From the NCBI RefSeq assembly GCF_000711955.1, contig NZ_JONR01000030.1, forward strand, positions 3,945-67,944: a DNA stretch of 64,000 nucleotides. The letters run 5' to 3'. How positions within the stretch are numbered: position 1 is the first letter of the stretch; the number at the start of each line of letters is the position of its first letter. This document shows positions 37,482 through 46,134 of the stretch, in pieces. The notes under the pieces are model-generated. The model was not told where the DNA came from and did not search any database. It saw nothing but the letters and a program-made list of their open reading frames with translations. The translations under genes were made by a program, and so were the position numbers. This DNA is from Nevskia soli DSM 19509. GTDB lineage: Bacteria; Pseudomonadota; Gammaproteobacteria; Nevskiales; Nevskiaceae.

Positions 37482-39026
37482 ATGCGCCCGCAACTACAAC
37501 AACTGCAGCCGAAACTGATTCCTGGTGCTTTTCCGGCGCGATGGCTAACAGTGCCTGTGGAGCAATGGGTGCATACCGCCGAGTCGCTACGCGAGGCGGA
37601 TGGGCATTTGCTGGCATTGTGGGGCGCGGACGAACGCGATCGCGGCACCGATTTCGCGATCTATGCCGCCGTGCTGAAACCCTCCCGCCTTCTGGTGCTG
37701 GAACTTAGGGTTCCGGCGCTCGCGCCTGTCTTCCCCAGCTTGACCCCGGTGTTTCCTTCGGCGGGCCGGATGGAACGTGCCGTGTACGACCTGCTGGGTG
37801 TCCGCGCGGAGGGTGGCGATACGCGTCACTGGTTGCGTCACGCTGCCTGGCCACAGGAAGAATTTCCCCTGCGCCGCGACTTCGCGGCGGGTCGCCAGTT
37901 TCCGGCGATGCAGGAAGCCTACCCGTTCGTGCGGGTGGAAGGCGACGGCGTGCACGAGATCGCGGTTGGTCCGGTGCACGCCGGCATCATCGAGCCGGGA
38001 CACTTCCGTTTCTCCGTTGTCGGCGAGAAGTTGCTGCGCCTGGAAGAGCGCCTGGGGTATGCCCACAAGGGCATCGAGAAGCGTTTCGAACAGATGTCGT
38101 TGATCGACGGTCAGCGTCTGGCGGCGCGGGTATCGGGAGACTCCGCCGTAGCCTACTCCTGGGCCTATTGCATGGCGCTCGAAGGGCTCTGCGGGTTCAC
38201 GCCGTCTCCGCGCGCGCTGTACCTGCGTGGGTTGTTGCTGGAGCGTGAGCGTCTTGCCAATCATCTTGGCGATCTGGGCGCGCTGGGCAACGATACCGGT
38301 CTTGCGTTCGGTCTGTCCCAGTTCTCGCGGCTCAAGGAAGATCTGCTGCGCCTGAATGCAGTGGCGTTCAGTGCGCGCTATCCCATGGATTTCGTTGTGC
38401 CTGGCGGCGTCGCCGGAAACGTCTCAGTCGATTCGCAGCGGCGGCTGCTGGAACAGTGCACCGCGCTGGAACGCGAGATCGGCGACCTCCGCGATATTTA
38501 CGACGAGCATGCTGGCATGCAGGACCGTTTTACCGGCTGCGGCCGTGTAGAGCCCCTGCTGGCCCGGAAACTCGGGCTGATGGGACTCGCCGCGCGGGCT
38601 AGCGGACAGGCGCGGGATTTGCGTAATGACGTCGCCATCCCGCCGTACGATCGCCTGTCGGTGAAAACTGCGGTGCGTGTCGAAGGCGACGTCGCGGCGA
38701 GGGTTGCTGTGCGTTTCGACGAGGCGCTCGAATCGCTGCGCCTGTGCCGGAAGATTCTCCAGGAATTGCCGGAAGGCCCAACGCACACGCCGCTTCCAGA
38801 CACTCGGGCGGAAGCTTTCGGCGTTGGACTGGTGGAAGGCTGGCGGGGACCGGTGTTCGTGGCGCTGGAAGCGGGTCCGGATGGCACGGTCCGCCGCTGC
38901 CACCCGCACGATTGCTCTTGGCAGAACTGGCCGGTGCTGGAGCACGCAGTGATCGGCAACATCGTTCCCGATTTCCCGCTGATCAACAAGTCGTTCAACT
39001 TGTCCTACAGCGGGCAGGACCTGTGA
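37482..39026 (+). CDS. hyfG: HycE/HyfG-like large subunit lacking the NiFe-site cysteines
   Basis: This 514-residue protein fuses a NuoC-like N-domain (about residues 20-135; MERAVYDLLGVRAEGG ... FPLRRDF) to a NuoD/hydrogenase large-subunit domain, as in HycE. Where group 4 hydrogenases have RVCGICG, it reads RVSGDSA (216-222). Where they have DPCYSC near the C-terminus, it reads NLSYSG (506-511). All four NiFe Cys ligands are therefore replaced (Ser218, Ser221, Ser508, Gly511). It cannot be a hydrogenase in the usual sense and belongs with hydrogenase-related complexes such as M. tuberculosis Rv0087. Confidence 0.9.
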   Translation: MRPQLQQLQPKLIPGAFPARWLTVPVEQWVHTAESLREADGHLLALWGADERDRGTDFAIYAAVLKPSRLLVLELRVPALAPVFPSLTPVFPSAGRMERAVYDLLGVRAEGGDTRHWLRHAAWPQEEFPLRRDFAAGRQFPAMQEAYPFVRVEGDGVHEIAVGPVHAGIIEPGHFRFSVVGEKLLRLEERLGYAHKGIEKRFEQMSLIDGQRLAARVSGDSAVAYSWAYCMALEGLCGFTPSPRALYLRGLLLERERLANHLGDLGALGNDTGLAFGLSQFSRLKEDLLRLNAVAFSARYPMDFVVPGGVAGNVSVDSQRRLLEQCTALEREIGDLRDIYDEHAGMQDRFTGCGRVEPLLARKLGLMGLAARASGQARDLRNDVAIPPYDRLSVKTAVRVEGDVAARVAVRFDEALESLRLCRKILQELPEGPTHTPLPDTRAEAFGVGLVEGWRGPVFVALEAGPDGTVRRCHPHDCSWQNWPVLEHAVIGNIVPDFPLINKSFNLSYSGQDL

Positions 39027-39033
39027 GGCTGCC

Positions 39034-39546
39034 ATGCTGAAGCTATTGAGCAAAATTGCCGGAATAGGCGTCATCACGGAGCCGCTGCCGGAGCCCGCAG
39101 ACGAACTATGCCTGCGTCAGTCCATGCAAGCTGACATCCTCGCCGTGATGGGACGAGCGTTGTGTATCCGCCAGGTGGACGCCGGGTCCTGTAACGGCTG
39201 CGAGTTGGAAATCCACGCACTCAACAATCCCTACTACAACATCGAGGGCAGCGGCATCAAATTCGTCGCCAGCCCGCGCCATGCCGATCTTCTGTTGGTT
39301 ACCGGACCTGTTTCCAAGCACATGGAAATCGCTCTGAAGCGTACCTACGACGCCACCCCGGACCCTAAGCTGGTCGTGGCTGTCGGTGACTGCGGCTGTG
39401 GCGGCGGTGTCTTCGGAGAGAGCTACGCCAGCTGCGGCCGCGTCTCCAACGTGATTCCGGTGAATGTTGCCGTTCCCGGCTGTCCGCCATCCCCGACTCG
39501 CATCCTGCAAGGCATCCTCACCGCCATAAAGACGCGCACGGCATGA
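39034..39546 (+). CDS. hyfI: HyfI-like [4Fe-4S] subunit (NuoB-type)
   Basis: This 170-residue protein keeps the full proximal-cluster ligand set: GSCNGCELE (Cys53, Cys56), GDCGC (Cys120) and VPGCPPSP (Cys150). It is the NuoB/HycG small subunit. It follows hyfG by 7 nt and ends the operon, with no HyfA, HyfH or other ferredoxin-type subunit encoded alongside. The retained cluster shows the complex can still carry electrons. Confidence 0.92.
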   Translation: MLKLLSKIAGIGVITEPLPEPADELCLRQSMQADILAVMGRALCIRQVDAGSCNGCELEIHALNNPYYNIEGSGIKFVASPRHADLLLVTGPVSKHMEIALKRTYDATPDPKLVVAVGDCGCGGGVFGESYASCGRVSNVIPVNVAVPGCPPSPTRILQGILTAIKTRTA

Positions 39547-39577
39547 ATCCCATCTTTCCCGAAAGGAGCTGAACGTT

Positions 39578-41131
39578 GTGAATATGCGTCAACCCGCTGT
39601 CCATATCGATCTCAATGTTACCCATCTCGTCGAGCAAGCCTTGCTCCGCGGAGAAGGCGTGCTCTCAGATACCGGTGCGCTGGTGGTGACCACAGGTGCG
39701 CGCACCGGGCGCTCGCCCAAAGATCGATTCATCGTACGCGACGATATTACCGATACGACGGTGGACTGGGGTAGCGTCAATCAGCCGTTCGAGCCTGAGC
39801 GCTTCGAAGCGCTGTGGAGGCGCGCCCGCGCCTATCTCGACCGCAAGGAGCGATATTTGGCGAAGCTGCATGTGGGGGCGCACGAAGAGCACCACGTTCC
39901 GGCGATGGTGATCACGGAAACGGCCTGGCACGCGCTGTTTGCGCGGAATATGTTCATCCTTCCGGATGTCTACAACCCCAATGGCAAGGCCGAATGGATC
40001 GTGCTCAACGTTCCGGGCTTTGCTTGCGACCCCGGCCGCGACGGCACCAATTCCGACGCAGCGGTGATCCTCGACTTCGCGCAGCGCCGGGTATTGCTGG
40101 CGGGGATGCGCTACGCCGGCGAGATGAAGAAGGCGCTGTTTTCGGTACAGAACTTCCTGCTCCCCGAAGCTGGCGTACTGCCAATGCACTGCTCGGCCAA
40201 CGTCGGCGAGGGCGGCGACACCTGCCTGTTTTTTGGTCTCTCCGGCACCGGCAAGACTACCCTGTCCGCCGACCTGGCGCGCTATCTCATTGGTGACGAC
40301 GAGCATGCATGGACGGTCGGCTCCGTGTTCAATATCGAGGGCGGCTGTTATGCCAAGACCATCGATCTCTCGCGGCAGAACGAGCCTGTCATCTGGGATG
40401 CGATCCGCTTCGGTGCCATCATCGAAAATGTGGTCGTGCAATCCGGGAGTCGGCAGGCGGACTATGCCGATACTCGCCTGTCGGAGAACGGGCGTTGCTC
40501 CTATCCGCTGGAGCACGTCGACAAGCGCGTGCTTAGAAACTCCGCGGTGGAGCCGAAAACCGTCATCTTTCTGACCTGCGATGTCTCCGGCGTGTTGCCG
40601 CCCGTCTCGATTCTGTCCAAGGAGGCGGCGGCATTCCATTTCCTGAGCGGCTACACCGCCCGCGTAGGTTCGACTGAAGTCGGCGCCGCACCCGGCATAC
40701 AGCCGACTTTCTCGACTTGCTTCGGCGCGCCGTTCATGCCTCGTCCCGCCGCCGAGTACGCCGAACTGCTGATGAAGCGGGTCGAGGGCTTTGGTTCGCG
40801 CGTGTACCTCGTCAACACCGGCTGGACCGGCGGCGCGGGAGGCCCTGGGGGAGGGGGCAAGCGATTCCCGATTCCGGTGACGCGCGCCATCGTCGCTGCC
40901 TGCCAGAGCGGCGCTCTTCTGAATGCCCCTACCGAGCATCTGGATATCCTGAACCTGGACATTCCCACCGAGGTGCCCGGCGTCGACCCGAGTTTCCTGA
41001 ATCCACGCAAGGCATGGCCGAGCGCGGCAGCCTACGACGAGGCAGCCACCAAGCTGGCAAAGCTGTTTCAGAACAACATTGGCAAGTTCAAGGCTGCTGC
41101 CAGCGTTGTCAGTGCGGGCCCGCAGGGCTGA
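39578..41131 (+). CDS. pckA: Phosphoenolpyruvate carboxykinase (ATP)
   Basis: This 517-residue protein has the ATP-type PEPCK motifs: [27 protein letters not shown] (P-loop), GDDEHAW (metal-binding Asp pair), [14 protein letters not shown], and [12 protein letters not shown] and [14 protein letters not shown]. It interconverts oxaloacetate and PEP with ATP. The start is a GTG with GGAGC upstream. It lies 31 nt after the hyf-like operon and may be co-transcribed with it, linking gluconeogenic or fermentative carbon flow to that complex. Confidence 0.95.
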   Translation: MNMRQPAVHIDLNVTHLVEQALLRGEGVLSDTGALVVTTGARTGRSPKDRFIVRDDITDTTVDWGSVNQPFEPERFEALWRRARAYLDRKERYLAKLHVGAHEEHHVPAMVITETAWHALFARNMFILPDVYNPNGKAEWIVLNVPGFACDPGRDGTNSDAAVILDFAQRRVLLAGMRYAGEMKKALFSVQNFLLPEAGVLPMHCSANVGEGGDTCLFFGLSGTGKTTLSADLARYLIGDDEHAWTVGSVFNIEGGCYAKTIDLSRQNEPVIWDAIRFGAIIENVVVQSGSRQADYADTRLSENGRCSYPLEHVDKRVLRNSAVEPKTVIFLTCDVSGVLPPVSILSKEAAAFHFLSGYTARVGSTEVGAAPGIQPTFSTCFGAPFMPRPAAEYAELLMKRVEGFGSRVYLVNTGWTGGAGGPGGGGKRFPIPVTRAIVAACQSGALLNAPTEHLDILNLDIPTEVPGVDPSFLNPRKAWPSAAAYDEAATKLAKLFQNNIGKFKAAASVVSAGPQG

Positions 41132-41237
41132 CCGAACACGCACAGCCCAGCGCAATGGTAGTCGCCAAGCTGATATAAGGAGCACGGCCGTTTCCAATCG
41201 AAAAGCAGCACAAGCCCAGACCATCTCGCCGAAGGGC

Positions 41238-41732
41238 GTGGAGTGGACGATACGCCCGATGGTACGGGCGGACGTGGTCGCTTGTCTGGACCTTTGGAAA
41301 GAGACCGAGGCGCTGGTCATGCGCATCGCGGCCGACAATCAAGTCTCCGTCGCCGGCTTTCTCCATCGCAATGAGGGCTTTAGCTTCGTTGCCGAAGCGG
41401 AAGGCGAACTCATCGGTAACATCCTGTGTGGTCACGACGGGCGTTGCGGCTACGTCTATCACCTGGCGGTGTCGCAGCACTCCCGTCGTGAAGGCCTGGC
41501 CTCCGCAATGCTGGCCTCCTCGATTGAGGCTCTCCGGCAACATGGCATCGCGCAGTGCCATACTTTCGTGGCTTTTCGCAATCTCACGGCGCTGAAGTTC
41601 TGGAGAAGCGTGGGCGGCAATCTGCGGCCCGATTTGCGTGTCGTGACGATCGATGTCGAAGAGCGGTTGCCGCCTGCCGGAAAAGGCAGGAGCCATGGGC
41701 CGATGCTGGACACCGGAACATCGCTCCCATGA
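41238..41732 (+). CDS. GNAT-family acetyltransferase
   Basis: This protein of about 164 residues has the GNAT core CGYVYHLAVSQHSRREGLAS (acetyl-CoA binding) and NLTALKFWRSVGG. The GTG start with GAAGGG upstream is the best supported. It overlaps the next gene (ATGA). GHDGRCGYVYHLAV is shared with the GNAT at 28.1 kb, so the two are recent relatives within this island. The substrate is unknown. Confidence 0.85.
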   Translation: MEWTIRPMVRADVVACLDLWKETEALVMRIAADNQVSVAGFLHRNEGFSFVAEAEGELIGNILCGHDGRCGYVYHLAVSQHSRREGLASAMLASSIEALRQHGIAQCHTFVAFRNLTALKFWRSVGGNLRPDLRVVTIDVEERLPPAGKGRSHGPMLDTGTSLP

Positions 41733-42622
41733 CCCGGCAACGCGATGTCAACAGGTCCAGCGTGCCGCTATCGCTGGCCTTTGAACAAGCATCGATGCTC
41801 GCGACCTTGTTCCGGATCACGGTCAAGTCGCTGGGGCCCACTGCCTGCCGCAGCCAGAATCCCGAGAGATTTGCACCTATGCGGGTCGTAGTCCCGGCGC
41901 CTTCGGAGAAACTGGTGACCTGCTACGCCGAATGGAGCGGCGCCGGAGATCGATATCGGGGAGTGCTTCCGCCCCACATGTTCTCCAAATGGGCACTTCC
42001 CGTTGCCACCCGGGTCATCGAGCAGACGCGCTACAAGCTCGCCGATATCGTCAACTATGGCGTCACCATGGAGGTCAATGGAGAGCTTCCGCGCGGCGTG
42101 CCGCTGCGTCTGGCGGTCCGCATCAAATCGCTCAAGGAGTCTAAAGCGTCGGCTCGCCTAGAGCTGGAAGCGGTCAGCGGCACCGGCCGCCAGCCCGATA
42201 CGGTGGTTGCTACGCTTCACATCTTGTTCATCCTATCCGACAAGAGAAGAGACAGGGTTCGTTCGGTCAGGTTGCAACCGCAGTGGAGCACTGCCGGGCG
42301 GTGGTCCGCTGCGAGCGATGACGGCTTCCGGTATGCGCTGTTGACTGGTGATTTCAACCCGATCCACTGGATTGGCCTGGCCGGAAGGCTGTCGCCCTTC
42401 GGCCGGACCGTGTTGCAGGGCATAGGCCAACTGGCGCGCAGTTACGAGTGCCTGGTGGATGCAGGGCCCATTAAAGAGATCGACGTGCGTTTTCTAAAAC
42501 CGGTCCCGTTGCCGTCGGCCGAGTTGTTTGTCCAGCACACGGCACAGGACTCGGAGGGATGGCGAGCACTTCGTCTCGCCGGCGAGGGCAACGACGTCCA
42601 TATGTCCGGGCGCTATCGGTGA
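41729..42622 (+). CDS. MaoC-like hotdog-fold hydratase/dehydratase
   Basis: This 297-residue protein appears to be a double hotdog. The second domain carries the MaoC/R-hydratase motif region DFNPIHWIGLAGRLSPFG, with Asp and His in the DxNPIH catalytic pattern. Such enzymes hydrate enoyl-CoA in beta-oxidation, PHA or polyketide metabolism. The ATG overlaps the GNAT stop, and the spermidine-synthase-like gene follows after 1 nt, so the three are one operon. A thiolase lies 2 kb downstream. Confidence 0.82.
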   Translation: MTRQRDVNRSSVPLSLAFEQASMLATLFRITVKSLGPTACRSQNPERFAPMRVVVPAPSEKLVTCYAEWSGAGDRYRGVLPPHMFSKWALPVATRVIEQTRYKLADIVNYGVTMEVNGELPRGVPLRLAVRIKSLKESKASARLELEAVSGTGRQPDTVVATLHILFILSDKRRDRVRSVRLQPQWSTAGRWSAASDDGFRYALLTGDFNPIHWIGLAGRLSPFGRTVLQGIGQLARSYECLVDAGPIKEIDVRFLKPVPLPSAELFVQHTAQDSEGWRALRLAGEGNDVHMSGRYR

Positions 42623-42623
42623 C

Positions 42624-43556
42624 ATGACGGCCAGGAGTCAATATTTGCCGCAAGCCCCGACCACATCGTCGAACGGAGACGTGGTTTGGTGCAGGATACC
42701 CGGAGCCCTGATATCAGAAAAAGGTGTCGTCTGGCTCCGGGAGTCGGCCCATGCTGACCGGCAGGATCTGGTCAAGCGCATTCTGAGCGGAGAGTATTCG
42801 AAGCCCTTCGTAATCGACGATGGCGAGACCAGGCGATTGCACTTCAGCCTCAAGCATGCCCAAAGCGAAATGCGGCTCGACGAGCCGTATGCGCTGGTTT
42901 ATCCGCACACGCAGAAGATGATGACTTTTCTGTTGTTCCTGCCCGAACCGCAGCATGTCGTCATTGTCGGGCTGGGCGGTGGCTCATTGACCAAGTTCTG
43001 CTGGCGGCAGCTGACACGCACCTGTGTCACGACCGTCGAAGTCGATCAGAACGTCATCGATTTCGGCGGGCTTTTCGACCTGCCACCCTCGGACGCACGG
43101 ATGCGTATCGTCCACGCGGATGCTCGCGACTACTTCGCCCAAGCGAACGCCCCCGCCGACGTGATCCTGCTCGATGGCTGCGACAAACTGGGTACTGCAC
43201 CGGAATTCTGTGACGAACTCTTTTATCAGAATCTGCGTGCGAGCCTGCGGCCGCAGGGCATCCTGGTAACAAACATGGCGGGTCCACGAAGCAGTCAGCA
43301 TGCCCACCGGCGGCTTATTGCCGATACGTTCGAGGACCGGGTGATCTTGGTCGATGTCCGGTCTTGCTCCAATCGCCTGGCATTCGCCTTCAACGACACC
43401 CGAGACTTCCCGAACTGGTGGTGGGCAATACACCGCGCGGACATGCTCGCACAGCAGCACGGCCTCGATTTTCAAACGTTTGCGGAGCTATTGCAGCGCG
43501 GGTATCGGAGAAGAAAGTTCCAGCCCAGTAATGGGACGAAGCGGACCGCTCAATGA
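42624..43556 (+). CDS. Spermidine-synthase-like methyltransferase-fold protein, copy 1
   Basis: This 310-residue protein has a Rossmann SAM-binding core typical of the spermidine synthase family: VVIVGLGGGSLTKFC, TTVEVDQNVIDFG, RIVHADARDYF and ADVILLDGCDK. The family GGGDG motif reads GGGSL, so one key Asp is absent. The acidic pair of DSTDP is kept as DGCDK. Polyamine synthesis is therefore not assured. Two paralogues follow nearby (43.7 and 46.1 kb). Confidence 0.78.
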   Translation: MTARSQYLPQAPTTSSNGDVVWCRIPGALISEKGVVWLRESAHADRQDLVKRILSGEYSKPFVIDDGETRRLHFSLKHAQSEMRLDEPYALVYPHTQKMMTFLLFLPEPQHVVIVGLGGGSLTKFCWRQLTRTCVTTVEVDQNVIDFGGLFDLPPSDARMRIVHADARDYFAQANAPADVILLDGCDKLGTAPEFCDELFYQNLRASLRPQGILVTNMAGPRSSQHAHRRLIADTFEDRVILVDVRSCSNRLAFAFNDTRDFPNWWWAIHRADMLAQQHGLDFQTFAELLQRGYRRRKFQPSNGTKRTAQ

Positions 43557-43698
43557 TTCCGCTGTTTTGGAGTGCCGATGGTCTGATCCGATGCGGCCTA
43601 TGCGCTGTGCAACAGCGCTGCAGGACGGGTGACTGCTTGGAGTGCGTCCACGTTGCCGAGCGCGGGGCGCTATCCGAAGTGCGAAGGATAACTGCCGT

Positions 43699-44637
43699 AT
43701 GACTGCTGTGACGCATCGCTTGCCGCAAGTCCCGGAAGCCGATTCGGGCGAAGGTGCCGGTTGGTGCATGATTCCCGGCGTCCTCATAGCAGAACGCGGT
43801 GTGGTTTTGCTCAGGGAGCCGCCCCATGCCGACCGAACTGAACTGGTCAAGCGGATCCGCAGCGGCAAATATGCAAAGCCCTTCGTAATCGACGATGGCT
43901 TTATGAGGCGCCTGCAATTCAATCTCGAGTTCTTGCAAAGCGAAATGAGTCTTGGCGATCCGTACACGCTGACCTTTCGCTACACCCGGAAGATGATGGC
44001 GTTTCTGTTGTTTTTGCCCAATCCCCGTCACATCGTTATTGTGGGATTGGGTGGGGGGTCTCTAACGAAATTCTGTTGCCGGCAATTGCCGCGTACACGC
44101 GTTACCACCGTGGAAATCGACGAGGATGTCATCGCGTTTGGAGAGTGGTTCGACTTGCCGCCTCAGAGTGCGCGCATGCGTCTGGTTCATGCGGATGCGC
44201 GCGACTATTTTGCCCAAGCCAACGCTGACGCTCCGGCAGATGTGATCCTGATGGACGGTTGTGACGAGCGCGGCACTGCTCCGGAGTTTCGTAGCGCTCT
44301 CTTTTATGAAAATCTCCGGTTGCGGTTGCGTCCACGGGGCATTCTGGTCGTTAACATGGCCGGTTCGGTCGAACGGCAACGATCGCATCGGCGACTCATC
44401 GAACAAGCTTTCGCGGGCCGCGTGATTGTGGTCGACGTGAATGACTGCGGCAATCGTCTGGCATTTGCCTTTAACGACACATCCGATTTCCCTGATTTGC
44501 GGTTGGTGGCAGATCGCGCCGACCGTCTTGAGCATCAGCATGGACTCGACTTCCATGAGTTTGCGCGACTGCTGCTCCGTGGATACCGCAAGAAAAAATT
44601 CCAATCCGGTGATGTGACACGCCAAACCGATTGTTGA
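43699..44637 (+). CDS. Spermidine-synthase-like protein, copy 2
   Basis: This 312-residue protein is closely similar along its length to copy 1 (GAGWCMIPGVLIAERGVVLL vs DVVWCRIPGALISEKGVVWL) and shares GLGGGSLTKFC, with VEIDEDVIAFG and MDGCDERGTAP. It has the same GGGDG-to-GGGSL change. The 142-nt gap from copy 1 has no clear gene. It is 21 nt upstream of the thiolase gene. Confidence 0.78.
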   Translation: MTAVTHRLPQVPEADSGEGAGWCMIPGVLIAERGVVLLREPPHADRTELVKRIRSGKYAKPFVIDDGFMRRLQFNLEFLQSEMSLGDPYTLTFRYTRKMMAFLLFLPNPRHIVIVGLGGGSLTKFCCRQLPRTRVTTVEIDEDVIAFGEWFDLPPQSARMRLVHADARDYFAQANADAPADVILMDGCDERGTAPEFRSALFYENLRLRLRPRGILVVNMAGSVERQRSHRRLIEQAFAGRVIVVDVNDCGNRLAFAFNDTSDFPDLRLVADRADRLEHQHGLDFHEFARLLLRGYRKKKFQSGDVTRQTDC

Positions 44638-44658
44638 TCCTACTGATTTGGAGCATCT

Positions 44659-45825
44659 ATGGCTGAAGCTTATATAGTCGATGCACTGCGTAGCCCTACC
44701 GGCAAGCGGCGGGGTCGTTTGGCCAGTGTCCATGGCGCCGACCTCAGGGCCCATGTGTTGAAGGCGCTGGTGCGACGCAACACGATTCCGGCCGAGGACT
44801 ACGACGATGTGATGTGGGGCTGTCTGGATACCATCGGGCCACTTGCCGGCGATATCGCCCGGACCTGCTGGCTGGCAGCGGGTCTGTCCCAGCATGTGCC
44901 CGGGGTCACCATCGACCGCCAATGTGGCTCGTCCCAGCAGGCCGTGCACTTTGCGGCGCAAGCGGTGATGTCCGGGACCGTCGATGTGGTTGCCGTGGGC
45001 GGCGTCCAGACGATGAGCCAGATTCCCATTTCCTCCTCCATGACTTGCGCCAAGGAACTCGGGTTCAGCGATCCGTTCTCTGGTTCAAAAGGCTGGACTG
45101 CGCGTTACGGAAACGCCCCGGTGTCGCAGTTCCACGCCGCGGAATTGATTGCAAAAAAGTGGGAGCTTAGCCGCAAGGACATGGAGGCGTTCGCGCTGGA
45201 GAGCCATCGGCGCGCCCTGCACGCCATCGACAATGGCTACTTCTCGCGCGAAGTGGTGCCATTTGAAGGGCTGGATATGGACGAAACTCCACGCCGCGAC
45301 ACCAGCCTGGAGAAAATGGCCAAGCTGGAGCCCCTACAACCCGATGGGCGTATTACTGCCGGCATTTCCAGCCAGACCTGCGACGCAGCGTCCGCCATGC
45401 TGATCGTCTCCGAGGCGGCTGTGAAGCACTACGGACTGACGCCGCGGGCGCGCATTCATCATATTTCGGTCTATGCCGACGATCCGATATGGATGCTCAC
45501 CGCGCCGATTCCTGCGACTGCCCGGGCGCTGAAGAAAGCGGGGATGACGTGGGAGGATATTGATTTGGTCGAAATCAACGAGGCATTTGCCTGCGTCGCC
45601 ATGGCATGGCTGAAGGAGACCGGCTATCCCCACGAAAAGACCAACGTTAATGGCGGGGCCATTGCGCTCGGGCACCCATTGGGTGCGACCGGCACAAAGC
45701 TCATGACCACGCTGCTGCACGAGCTGGAGCGTCGTAATGGCCGTTTTGGATTGCAAACCATGTGCGAGGGTGGTGGACAAGCCAACGTGACTATTATCGA
45801 GCGTTTGTGGAGATGGTCTGAGTGA
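44659..45825 (+). CDS. Acetyl-CoA C-acyltransferase (thiolase)
   Basis: This 388-residue protein has the thiolase catalytic set: nucleophilic Cys in TIDRQCGSSQQAV, NEAFA with the following catalytic region, GGAIALGHPLGATG (His) and MCEGGGQANVTIIE (C-x-G, second Cys). It condenses or cleaves acyl-CoA. Its place next to a MaoC-type hydratase suggests a partial beta-oxidation, PHB or reverse pathway, but no dehydrogenase is present. Confidence 0.93.
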   Translation: MAEAYIVDALRSPTGKRRGRLASVHGADLRAHVLKALVRRNTIPAEDYDDVMWGCLDTIGPLAGDIARTCWLAAGLSQHVPGVTIDRQCGSSQQAVHFAAQAVMSGTVDVVAVGGVQTMSQIPISSSMTCAKELGFSDPFSGSKGWTARYGNAPVSQFHAAELIAKKWELSRKDMEAFALESHRRALHAIDNGYFSREVVPFEGLDMDETPRRDTSLEKMAKLEPLQPDGRITAGISSQTCDAASAMLIVSEAAVKHYGLTPRARIHHISVYADDPIWMLTAPIPATARALKKAGMTWEDIDLVEINEAFACVAMAWLKETGYPHEKTNVNGGAIALGHPLGATGTKLMTTLLHELERRNGRFGLQTMCEGGGQANVTIIERLWRWSE

Positions 45826-45873
45826 TTTGCGCTGACTTCGAATTGATACGGGCCAATGAACCGACGGAGGCTC

Positions 45874-46092
45874 ATGAACGACAAGCAAGATAGCAATGCC
45901 CCTGGATTGCGGCAGATGATCGGCAGTGTCTTGGCGGCTGCTTTCGGCGTGCAGAGCGGCAAGAACCGCGAGCGCGATTTTAAGCACGGCAAGGCGATTC
46001 ATTTCATTATTGCTGGGATCGCGTTTGTGATTCTGTTTATCCTGGTGATTGTTGGCGTGGTGAAACTGGTGTTGCGAAATGCAGGGATGTGA
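45874..46092 (+). CDS. DUF2970 small membrane protein
   Basis: This 72-residue protein has the DUF2970 pattern SVLAAAFGVQSGKNRERDF followed by one C-terminal membrane helix (IIAGIAFVILFILVIVGVVK). CGGAGG precedes the ATG chosen; the upstream ATG at 45856 lacks a ribosome site. The family is common in proteobacteria and unknown in function. Confidence 0.88.
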   Translation: MNDKQDSNAPGLRQMIGSVLAAAFGVQSGKNRERDFKHGKAIHFIIAGIAFVILFILVIVGVVKLVLRNAGM

Positions 46093-46134
46093 TCAAAGCC
46101 ACAAGTCTGGCCGCAACATTGTGGGAATCCTCCA

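Noticed and set aside
39665..41338. 557-codon minus-strand frame opposite pckA
   Set aside because: Antisense of a well-conserved enzyme; no family similarity.
45845..45858. FNR-like sequence TTGATACGGGCCAA before the DUF2970 gene
   Set aside because: Weaker match and too close (about 20-30 nt) to the start codon for a class II site.
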